From Agrostemma githago (Eukaryota; Streptophyta; Magnoliopsida; Caryophyllales; Caryophyllaceae): a stretch of 64,000 bases of DNA. Shown here in pieces: positions 34,393-43,927 of this stretch. The stretch lies in contig OY288241.1 of the NCBI GenBank assembly GCA_958450325.1, forward strand, positions 54,446,078 to 54,510,077. The letters run 5' to 3'. The translations under genes and the position numbers were made by a program. Numbering within the stretch: position 1 is the stretch's first letter; every line of letters starts with the position of its first letter. The notes below the pieces were generated by a model. That model did not search any database. It was not told the DNA's origin and saw only the letters and a program-made list of their open reading frames with translations.

Positions 34393-35488
34393 AAAAGATT
34401 GAAGAATGCACCACCTTGGTTTGACGGAGTTCCACAAGAACCGTCTCTTTGTATATATCTCTTTCCCTTGTAGTTTGTTTTGTTTGGTGAATTTCTTGAT
34501 TATTTGGATGATTGATGAGCGTTGTGAGGGAGGGAATTTGATGTGTTATTTGAGTTTATTGTGGTAGGTGTTAAGTGAAAATGCCTCCTAGGGAGGAGTG
34601 GTCATTGTTGGAGCTTGGATCGTGTGTTGGGAAGTCGGTTTTTGAAGCTTGGAACAAGCTTTTGGGAGCCATGGAGGGTTAGGAGCCCATCCCGTTCGGG
34701 ATGGTGAAAAATCCCGATCGGGATTTTTCCATCCCGTTCGGGTTGCAGGTGCAATTTGGAGCGGCCACTGTAAGCCCATCCCGATCGGGATTTTTTCTTC
34801 CCGTTCGGGATTGTGGGGAAACCCGATCGGGATTTTTTCTTCCCGTTCGAGTTGGAGGTGCAAGTTGGACTGGCTACTGTGAGCCCATCCCGATCGGGAT
34901 TTTTCTTTCCCGTTCGGGATTGTGGGGAAACCCGATCGGGATTTTTCCTTCCCGATCGGGACGGCGTTGCCTCGAGCCCAGTTCGCCCGATTGAGGCCCA
35001 ACCCGACCCGCCCCATTCCCTTCCCTCTTACAACCTTCCTATTACCCCAACCCAACCCAACCCATTCCCATATAACTAAACACAACTCTACCAATCTTCA
35101 TCTTGAACCTCTCTTCAAAACCCCCATTTTCAAAACCTAACCCCAAAATCACCATTAATCCTCCATTTCTCCACCAAACTTCACCAAATCACTTCCAAAA
35201 CTTCACAAAATCGATTTCTATCTCATCCATAAGTATCCTAAACCCATTTTCTACCTTCAAAACTCCCAAAAATTGAAAAAAATCGAGTTTTTGTGCCCAT
35301 TTTTCTCAAAATCCGAAAATTGGTATTTCTTCTAATACTCGATTTGTCTTGCTAAGCTTCACTTGGGTAGCTTATTTCTTCGATATTAAGCTTCTTTGAG
35401 GTATTTTTGGTGGGTTTTAGCTCTTATTTGTGGGAAGGAAATATTTTTGTTTTTGGTATACTATCACTCTAAGTCTTCATCATCCAAT
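34393..35488 (+). other. Spacer between protease and ORF1, with internal palindrome array
   Basis: No polymerase-like ORF. Contains the array 34688-34963: about nine CCCGATCGGGA or CCCGTTCGGGA units, many followed by T4-6. It is followed by C/T-rich DNA, a TATA-like tatataac near 35069-35076 and an A/T-rich stretch to the ORF1 start. The same palindrome type as in this element's LTR suggests a shared regulator and possibly a second promoter. Confidence 0.7.
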
Positions 35489-37075
35489 ATGACACCAAAG
35501 AAGAGAGGGGGATCAGTGATTAGCAGAAAAAGAAAGGATGCTTCGAGTTCGAGAGCCCAGCCCGAGCCCGAGCCCATGGTCGAGGTTGAGGAGCAGGAAA
35601 TTGCTCGTCTCCCGGAGTTTCCCAGTCTGATTTTTGAGTCGGACGAGCAAAAGGAAAAATTTATCAAGCTCCTTGGTAAGCCCCTCGAACCAACTAAATT
35701 CATATGCAAAATTATTCTTCGAAAGCTTGGAATTTTGGACCAATGTAGGGAATTCTTTGTCGGGATGGGTATGGAAGTTCTATTTGACATGCATGAGCTC
35801 ACCTATAGGCAACTCACTTTAGAGTTCCTAAGTAGCTTTCGTCTCGAAATTAGATCCCGACCGCACCGAGTTTATTTCCGAATCAATAACACATCCCTTA
35901 TGTACACCCTCGACGACTTCGGTGAGCTCTTGGGCATTCCGAAGGTTACCGATGGTCGGGTACCCAATGACTTTAATGTGGCCGACGTATGGCGTAGTAT
36001 CACGGGTCTCACACTTGTGGATCTTAGGCACTTGTCTAGTCGCCTTGTCCACCACCCGGTCATACGTATATGGCAGCGTTTTGTAGCGGGTACTATTTTT
36101 GGGAGGTGTGAGACGGGTACCTACACTAGGCAAGAGCTAACCTTAGTCGGGGGGTACTTAAATTTAAAGAGGCAACAATGATTCACCCCCGACGTCGCAC
36201 TTGCACTAGCCAAGCATTTCGAGAAGATAGCCAAGGGGGGAAGCATTTGAGAGAAATTTCTATTGGGGGGCTTGTTACTCATCTAGCCAAGAGGGTGAGT
36301 CCGACATTTAGGGAGGACGGTTTAATCCTCGTACCAGGGGGCACAAGATTAGATGAGGACCGTTTATCTAGGTATCATCGATGGATTAATTATGATAATA
36401 GGCTTAGAAAGTACCTTTGGAGCACGGGGGGTCGGACGCACTTTCTCCTACCGTGCGATACACTTCCGGCCCTTGTGCCTTTGCAACGGTCCGCCGTGCC
36501 GGTTCAAGAACCAAATCTTTTATTGCCTTTTATCGGAAGTGATCAAGGTGCCTCCTCCTCCCATGGACCCCGACCACGAGCTCGTCCCCAACTCCCGGCT
36601 CGACCACAACAACAACAACAAGCTACACTACCCCAACACTACTATCCCCCCCCCCCCCCCGTCATTCATTAACGTCCCTCCGTATGCACCTTACACTCCC
36701 TTTGTCTACCCTTCGCCCCCGGCCGACCTTTCTATGGCCGCTATGCTTAATGCCCTACATCTTGGGCAATATGAGCATAGGAGGGATGACTACTATGCCC
36801 AATACCCCGGGTACCACCTCCTAGCTCAGCAAGGGTATATAAACCCGCAAGGGAACCTCCCATCGTGGTATAGACCGGAATACTTCCAAGGCCACGGTAA
36901 CCCTAGCACTAGTGGCGGTGTGATTAACGATGAGGAGTTCGAGGAGGAGGACGCTTGGGATGTGAACATGGGCGAGGGTGATGAGGATGACGATGATGAC
37001 GGTGATGAGGATGACGATGATGACGGTTATGATAATGATGATGGTGATGGAGGTGATGATGACGGTGATTACTAG
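35489..37075 (+). pseudogene. Element 2 ATHILA ORF1-like gene, three breaks
   Basis: Starts at ATG 35489 (M-T-P-K-K-R-G-G, basic, NLS-like). The first 231 codons resemble the ATHILA ORF-1 family: L-T-Y-R-Q-L-T-L-E-F-L-S-S-F, then Y-T-L-D-D-F-G-E-L-L-G-I-P. An in-frame TGA at 36179-36181 and a frame change in a G6 run (36233-36238) precede the next block (I-G-G-L-V-T-H-L-A-K). A C15 run (36646-36660) shifts frame again into a Pro/Tyr-rich segment and a very acidic Asp/Glu/Gly tail ending at 37075. The function of ORF1 proteins is not established. Two of the breaks lie in homopolymers, so consensus errors are possible. Confidence 0.75.
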
Positions 37076-37136
37076 CCTCGATGATGAAGAGGCGATTGGG
37101 TGGCCTTAGGGGCCTTGATGATTGCTCCCGGTGGCC

Positions 37137-37414
37137 CTTGACGACGTGATTACGTCAAGAGTTACTTCAAAATCCAAAATGACAATTGGTAATTCTTTTC
37201 CTTAGTTTTTATTTCTATTTATTTATTTAAGTTATTTTCTTTTTTTTTAGGATTAATCGTTAGAAATTAGTGGAAATCGGGCGGAATCCGGGCTAGGTGA
37301 CTTGATTACACCTAGCCCTCCCCTCCCATTTCCTTTTATTTCTTTCTTTTTATTTCTTCCCCCATCCATATCTTTTCTTGTCTCGGCCCATGGTGACTTG
37401 ACTACACCCCGGCC
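37137..37414 (+). promoter_or_regulatory. Three conserved 9-nt-loop hairpins, element 2
   Basis: 37137-37159: stem CTTGACG/CGTCAAG, loop ACGTGATTA. 37290-37318: perfect 10-bp stem GGGCTAGGTG/CACCTAGCCC, loop ACTTGATTA. 37385-37414: GGTG/CACC inner and GGCC/GGCC outer stem, loop ACTTGACTA. Loops are alike; stems are not. Confidence 0.8.
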
Positions 37415-37510
37415 GGACACCTTCTACCCTTTTCTTCACCTTTATTTTTGATTTTTAGCTTTATTTTCGTAGTTTCTCTTCTTTTCTTTTGTCTCTCCGC
37501 ACACTACGAT

Positions 37511-37551
37511 CGAGCATGAGGACATGGCTCGGTTTAAGTGTGGGGGAGCGA
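37511..37551 (+). promoter_or_regulatory. Internal AGGA hairpin and polypurine tract, element 2
   Basis: Hairpin 37511-37531 (stem CGAGCATG/CATGGCTCG with a bulged G, loop AGGA), then TTTAAGTGTGGGGGAGCG. It repeats the layout found at the 3' LTR 1.75 kb downstream. Confidence 0.65.
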
Positions 37552-39258
37552 TATTCTATCGTAGTTAGTTTTAGTTTCGTAGTTTTTCCAAAAAAATCTT
37601 TAAAAATCCTAAAAATTTGAAAAATTTTCATAAAAATCAAAAAGATTTTCCTTTTGTGTGTTTTCCTTTTTTGTCGTTGTATCGTGTATTTGTTGTGTTG
37701 TGCGTGTTTTGCCTCCCTTTTTCCTTATAGGTTGCTTGAATCACCGATAGCTTTGGAGAGCTTGCAAGACTTCTGGTAACATCTTTATCCCTTTTTCTTC
37801 TTTATCTCTTGTGGAGTTTGGAGGAGATTGTGATGCGGTGTGCTCGGGTGGAGCTTTGTAATGCTTGCGAGGTTGATTTGGTTGCTCATTTGGAAGATAG
37901 GGGTGGTGTTTGTGTTTTCATTTGTGTTCGTTTTGTGTTATTCTTGTTTTGTTACTTTTGTTTCTTTTTCTTTCGTTTTCGTTGAGTCTTTGTTTTGTGT
38001 TTTGTTGTGTGTCTTATGTGTAAATGGTTTTCGAAAACCCGGTTTAGAGGCTAGTGTGCAAGCGTTTACTTTCCCTTTCTAGTAGTATAAATCGAGTCTT
38101 GGACTTTAGTCTAGTAGAATGACCCTAAATCAATGATTTCGTTGGTCCTTTACCTTGAGTCCACCTAGCTTACTAGGGATTTACTACGGGATTTGCACCT
38201 TTGACCATTTTGACCACCCACGGTGTGAAAGCGCCTTGGTTACCGAGTCTCGTCTCTTAGGTGACCGTGTCTAGGATCGTTTAATTAGTCCAAGTTTTCC
38301 CCTTTTTGTGGGTTTGAAGAGGGATCGCGACCCCCGACTTACCCATTTACCTACCTCCCACACATATCCACACAATAAGTTGCAATTTGTTGAATTCTCC
38401 CTTTTTTGTCATACAAAGAAATGCCAAAAAGCCAAATCTTGCCAAAAAGGGCAAAGAAAAGAAAATGAAAGAAAGAAAAGAATGAAGAAAAATAAAAGAC
38501 ACAAAAGCCGAAAAGAAAATAGAAAATAGAAAAGAAAAAAAAAGAATGGCATGGCAAAACAAAGGAAGAATGCAAAAGAAAAGAGAAAATGCCAAAAGAA
38601 AATCGTCTTACAAAAAGATCTTAACCCCACAAAAATAAGCCTTTTTCCGACTTTTGCCGTGAAGAGCCTACCAAAGGACCGAGTCCCGAGGAAGGATGAT
38701 AGCGGCATTAGTCGGTCTTCCCTCATTTTGCATATTTCCACTTTTTACTTGAACTAGTTAGGCGGTTTTGGACACGGGACGACCCTTTTGGCTCTTTGCT
38801 AAAGGGGGCGGGGTCTCACTTACCTACAGTGTCGACTAACACCGTGGATCATCACTTCTCACTCCCCCGATCGTCCCGTAGTACGTTTTTAGAAAGTTAG
38901 GAGGACCTAGGTAAGTTACCAACGTTTCTGTTGCTTTATCGTCATACTATTAGGGTTTAGTCAACCTCGGTTTGTATTGCTAGCTTGGGAACGTTGTCAC
39001 TTACCTCGAGTCCTAAACCGGTGCTTCTTTCACCGCTTTTAGAGGGAAGCGGTATTTCTTTTCTTTTGGGTGCAACCTTTTGTGTGTTTGTTTGTGTGTT
39101 TGTTTGTTTATGTGTTTTGTGTCCGGTTGCATCCACAGTTTTGTCGCAAGACCCGACTTGCCTTGCGGAGTGCACTTTTCCTCTAAGTGCACTCGCGTGA
39201 GTTGAAAGGGCGTAGGGTGCGCTAATACCCATTCGGCTAGTATAGTAGTCAGTATGTG

Positions 39259-39296
39259 CTTACTCGAGGGCGAGTAAGGGTTAAGTGTGGGGGAGT
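39259..39296 (+). promoter_or_regulatory. 3' polypurine tract of element 2 with AGGG hairpin
   Basis: Perfect 8-bp stem CTTACTCG/CGAGTAAG with loop AGGG (39259-39278), then TTAAGTGTGGGGGAGT directly before the LTR start at 39297. Confidence 0.85.
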
Positions 39297-40929
39297 TGAT
39301 AAGTGTAGTTTGTAGTGCTTATTTTACTGTGTTTTGGTCCCATTTTCCTTGCGGAATCGCTCCTTGGGAGCGGTTCATGGGCTACTTATGCTTCCTCTAG
39401 CTCGTTTCAGGTTCCCGAGACCATTCGTGAAGAGTTGGAGTGATTCCGACTCAATACATACACTTTTCGGAGCCAACGAAGCGGAGGAACGATCACTCGA
39501 TGCCTTGGATTCGACCCCGAGACCATGGGACCCAATCCCGAGCCTCCGAGACCCGATCCCGAGTCCCGATAATCGAGGAGAAACCCATGAGAGGCAAGGA
39601 GGGACCAAAAAGCTCTTAAGGGAGGCCTACAAGACCCATCCCGATCGGGAAGGCCTCAAACCCGATCGGGATGAGGTGCAGAAAGGACGTAGCCACTGTG
39701 AAGCATTCCCGATCGGGATCACATATTCCCGATCGGGAAAGTGGAAGTTTCCCGATCGGGAATGACCCAGTTACAGCTCCGCCTTGTTTCTTTTATTCCT
39801 CTCACTTACGGAACCCTATAAATACTTCCCTCTTGTATTGTTTATGGATCTTACCTTACCCTAGACTCTCTTAGGCCTCTCTTAAGATTTGTAAACCCTA
39901 ATTAATCTCTCTTAATCTTTAGTTAATCCATAGTTAATCTTAGTTTAATCTAGTTATAAGAAGTTCTTGTATTAAGAAGTTGCTTGAAGACTCATCCAAG
40001 ATTGACAACCTTGGAGATTATTTGAGTTTCTTATTTATGCAAGATTTCATCTTTTCCTTCATCTTGTGTTGGTATAATCTTTCTTTTCTCTTGTTTATTG
40101 TTATTTACTCAAGTTTGAATCTTTACTTAGTGTTCTTGTCATTGTTCTTGATAATGGATGTTTGGATTGTGATGTGGTTTTCTCTTGTTGTTGTTAGTTT
40201 ATCTTTGATTATGAGTGAGTAGATTACTTGTGGGTTAGTAGGGGATTAAGGGTAGAATATGGGTGATTAGGGTTTGATTAGGGGTAAAGGATGAATCTTT
40301 GTTGTTAGTCACATACTTGGCACACCATGTGTTTGTTGAAATGCTTGTTTGAGTTGTAGTGGCCATGCTTCTCATGCTAGTTTTCCTCTACTCATTGTTT
40401 GTCTTGTTTGTGGTCATGTTGAGGATAGTGTTGAGGATAGTCTAAGTTGCGAGAGCCCGGACATACCTCGATTAGAGTCTAAGTTGCGAGAGCCCGGACT
40501 CACCTTGACATCGGTCTAAGTTGCGAGAGCCCGGACCGACTCTAGCACTAGGAGACACCCATACCCATGACCAACCCGATCACCCTACTATTCTTATGAA
40601 CCCGACCTAACCCACTTTCTTTCCATATTTGATTCATCTTGTTAGCTAGTCATCATTTCCTTTAGTTTGCTAGTTAGTTTGATTATTAGCATTGTTTGGT
40701 TTTGTTTTAGCCTAGTTCATCATTAGTCTAGTTTTTACCTCTCCTCCACAATAGTTTTCCATTTATTGTTTCTTTGTGTTTGTTTGGTGATTTAGTCTCG
40801 TTTTAGGCCGATTTAGTCTAAACCTTGCAATACCGTCTCCGTGGACACGACCCGACTTACCCTAACTACCGTTAGGTGCTAGTTGGTTTATTTATTTGGT
40901 GGCGGGATCCACGACAAATCCCACCATCA
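39297..40929 (+). repeat. 3' LTR of element 2
   Basis: 1633 bp, nearly identical to 29323-30975 apart from a 20-bp deletion of one palindrome unit. Followed by the TSD AGTTA and then element E sequence. Confidence 0.95.
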
Positions 40930-40934
40930 AGTTA

Positions 40935-41942
40935 CCTTTCGATCAGAGCCATCGACAAATGATATCGACCAAGATGCCAACGAGGATGATGCAATCCCGT
41001 TAAGATTAGATTCAACTTTCGATTATGCCACCACGGAATATGGGTAATGTCAACTTAAAGAGATTGAACAATGATCCCCCGGGTTGCTCTTCATGCAACC
41101 CTAACTAAACTTTCCGTGAATTAAATCTGGTTTGGTGGTGTCCTTAATAACCACCTTGTAAATATTTTTCTTTATGTTCTTTCTTTTTCTTTGGACAATA
41201 GTTTTTAGTACTTTGGAGGAGCTCGTTTTAATGACTCTTGCAGGTTTTGAGAAGATTTATTTTTGACGATATTTGGGACATTCTTCATTTATTAGAAGAG
41301 TTTTTCTTCGTGTATTCTAATACATGGATTGAGAAGGGTGTCAATTTTGAGACGATCAATGTTGGTTTGGGCCGGGTTAAGAAGTTTTCTCTCAGCAAAA
41401 GGCAAAATCGCAATGAGGATACCGCCGGGTGAAACTTCACCCGGTGGAAGCCTGGAGCCGTCGGGTGAAACTTCACCTGATGGCAATTTGACTGGATAAG
41501 GCTAGAGCTGACGGAAATCCGTCGGGTGAAACTTCACCCGATGGAATCTCATCGGGCAAAACTTTGCCCGACGGTAAAATGCGCAAAATTGGAGATTTTT
41601 GGACGAAAATTCGTCGGCTGAAATTTCACCCGATGGAAGTCCACCGGGCGAAACCTCACCCCGCGTCATATACTACCTATACCCACCCTCAATTCCTCAT
41701 ATTTCACCTCCTTCTCTCTCTTCAAACATAAACCCCAAAATCACCAATTAAACCACTCATTCCACCATCTTCAAATCCTTCCCATCTCTAAATTCTTCCT
41801 ACCAAATCAAATTAAATCCCATATTTTTAATCACTACCATATTCCTAACAACTTGTAGGAATTAATTTTTCAAGAAATTGCTCGTAACCACATAATCCCG
41901 AACCCTAACTCCACTACAAATCACCATCATCAAGCATCAATT
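40935..41942 (+). other. Element E spacer between protease and ORF1, with palindrome array
   Basis: Continuation of element E. The first 120 bp are a decayed protease C-terminus, followed by non-coding DNA. The array at 41425-41665 has GGGTGAA-AC-TTCACCC units (perfect 9-bp arms at 41425-41444) and paired variants GGGCAAA/TTTGCCC (41552-41571). A TATA-like catatac follows at about 41668. No RT or integrase motif is seen. Confidence 0.7.
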
Positions 41943-43673
41943 ATGAAGGGTTTCAAGAAGACAGCAAGAAAAAAATTATCTTTCGTCATCAACTGCAGGT
42001 CGGGTTCTTCATATTCATCACAATCGGAGGAGCCTGTTACGATGCCGATTCAGGTCCAAGGCTCAGTTCCGCATGATCAATCGGTCCCGCTTGAGGTACG
42101 CCACCCTTCCATTCATCGTAATTTCTTCCACTCCGAGTCTGGTATCCACTTTTCAAAAAAGTTGAATCTTGATCGTTTAAAAATTTTGTGTAATTGTCAT
42201 TTCGAGCCGACCCATTGGGCCTCGAGGACCGTTCTCGTTCGTATGGGCATTGAAGCGCAAGTACGAGCAATGTGCAAAAAAATTGGTCTCAGAACTTTTT
42301 ATGCCTCAACTGAGGAGGCCTTTAAAGCCTTGACCTGTGAGTTTTTCGCAACTTATGAAGTGACAGTTAGTGGTGATGAGACTACTGAGTTTTTCACCAT
42401 ATCTTTTCTCTAGAGGCATATGGCGCATTGCTTGGCTTACCTACCCTTATTGCCGGAAAACCTCGGGCGGGACAATCCCGTGAAGAAAAACTTGCTCGAG
42501 ACAGATTTTGGCACAATATTTCTCGCCAGAGAGTTTCCAAGGGGGTAAGATGCGCTCTTTTTCGATCCGAACTCCATACTCAAGTACTTGGCGCGTATCA
42601 TAGCTAACTCTTTTCTTTCTAGCTATGACACGCACCATAACTGCAGCGCGACAGCCGTGCAGCTATTTGAGGATGCGGTTATGAACCGAAGCCCGTCCAT
42701 TGATATGTCTGATGCCTTAGCTACCCATTTTTCGCAAATTGCGAGGTGTAACCGCAAGAGGATTTCTTGTGATGGTGTTGTGACGATGATAGCTAAGGCA
42801 TTGCGTCTTACTTTGGGCGCCGAAGCGCCAGTCGTAGGGGTTGGTAAATTTCTGGATGAGCACTACAGTCCATTTCTAGTCTGGACTCCGGGTGATTATA
42901 ACAGTCTTTTCTTGTGCAAAAGTACTGAATTGAGGGCAATTGCTATGCCTAATCCTGACTGGGTGTTGCTTGAGTTTGAGGAAAATTTTGGCATTCCCAA
43001 GCAGCCTGAGGAGTACATTCGGGATCACACCCGAGATAAGTTCTGTATGGTTACATACCCCGCAGGACCCGTGGATTATGGTGATGATGAGGTCATAGTC
43101 CAGGATGTGACGGAGGAGGAACCGAAAGTTGCAACTTTCTGGGACGAGGGTCAACGTGCTTTACCTTCTTCCTCTCAGGGACCCTCTTCCTCCCGTCAGT
43201 CCGAACCCCAAAATACCCAGTTCTACACCCCTGATTTTACCGACTTTACACAACACTGCCACTCTACCTACACCCTACCGACCCTCTATTTTCAGGAGGA
43301 CGTTAACATGAGTCCTCCGAGGCACTCTTCTTTCTTCGTATCTGAGGATTTTTATAATCAGTGGGTGGAGGTTTATAACTACTCTAGACAGACTTGGGAG
43401 AACTCGACCACTTCACTGAACTTAGCCCAGGATGCCTATAATGTTATCCGGGATGCGCGCGATACTGTGCATCATTCTTACACGTACTCTCGGGATGGTT
43501 ATGAGTACACCCGGGATAGTTATGAGATGGCTAGAGATGCCGCAAGGGATGCCCAGGCGGCGGAGGAAAACCAGAGACTGTTACTTCAACAGCAACAATA
43601 TTTTGATAGATTCTTTGGTATACCTCCGCCTGGGTCACATTACCCACCACCTCCTCCTCCGGGTCCCATATGA
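41943..43673 (+). pseudogene. Element E ATHILA ORF1-like gene, frameshifted
   Basis: Start ATG 41943 (M-K-G-F-K-K-T-A-R-K-K, basic). Residues 60-150 resemble the ORF1 family (L-T-C-E-F-F-A-T-Y after a predicted helical domain). The frame ends at 42413 where a one-base shift occurs; the block A-Y-G-A-L-L-G-L-P continues in another frame to about 42545. A second shift leads into the frame 42547-43673 (A-R-I-I-A-N-S-F-L). The C-terminal third has the repeat Y-x-x-x-R-D (Y-S-R-D-G-Y-E-Y-T-R-D-S-Y-E-M-A-R-D), then Gln-rich and Pro-rich tails. It sits in the same position as ORF1 in element 2, with low sequence similarity. Function unknown. Confidence 0.7.
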
Positions 43674-43927
43674 GGTTGTTCAAGTGTCGGTAGCTGTGTA
43701 AGTGTCGGGGGGTCGGTGTCGGTTGCCCATTTTCAGAAATTTTGTCAGTTTCTTTGCGGCGCCTATTATGTTATTTTTGTATGTTTGTGATGATTTGTGA
43801 TTCTTGGTTAGGTTGGTTGTTAGCTCCTCTATGACCCATGTTGGGTCAATTATTCTTGTGAGGATATGATGCAGGTACTCTTAGAGAAGAAGGGCCTTGC
43901 CGTAAGCTCCCTATCTTTGGTGATGTG
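43674..43927 (+). other. Start of element E 3' non-coding region
   Basis: Non-coding, G/T-rich. It ends with the first half of a GGTG/CACC hairpin whose loop is split by the long-LTR element: GGTG and ATGTG lie at 43919-43927, and the loop repeats and continues with ACTG and CACC at 55770-55782. No ORF. Confidence 0.6.

Larger units (their letters stand above)
37076..39258 (+). other. Structured non-coding 3' region of element 2
   Basis: No credible ORF. It holds three 9-nt-loop hairpins (37137-37414), the internal hairpin/PPT module (37511-37551), the motif ggttttcgaaaacccggttt near 38022, a purine-rich tract on the plus strand (38410-38620) and blocks shared with elements 1 and E. Its conservation across three divergent elements suggests cis-acting functions such as packaging, export or replication. 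Confidence 0.75.
29323..40929 (+). mobile_element. Element 2: young Athila-like element with gag, protease and ORF1 but no polymerase
   Basis: LTRs 29323-30975 and 39297-40929 (TG...CA), TSD AGTTA (29318-29322 and 40930-40934), intact tRNA-Asp PBS (30979-30997), and a PPT abutting the 3' LTR. By eye the LTRs differ at about 15 bases plus a 20-bp deletion in the right copy, so this is the youngest full element here. The interior carries gag (31194), protease (to 34392), a 1.1-kb spacer with a palindrome array, ORF1 (35489-37075) and a 2.2-kb structured non-coding region. Nothing resembling RT, RNase H or integrase is present. It is inserted in element E. Confidence 0.95.

Noticed and set aside
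29663..34963. Regular palindromic repeats resembling a CRISPR array
   Set aside because: Spacers are irregular and short, the units are palindromes inside LTR retroelements, and the genome is a plant's.
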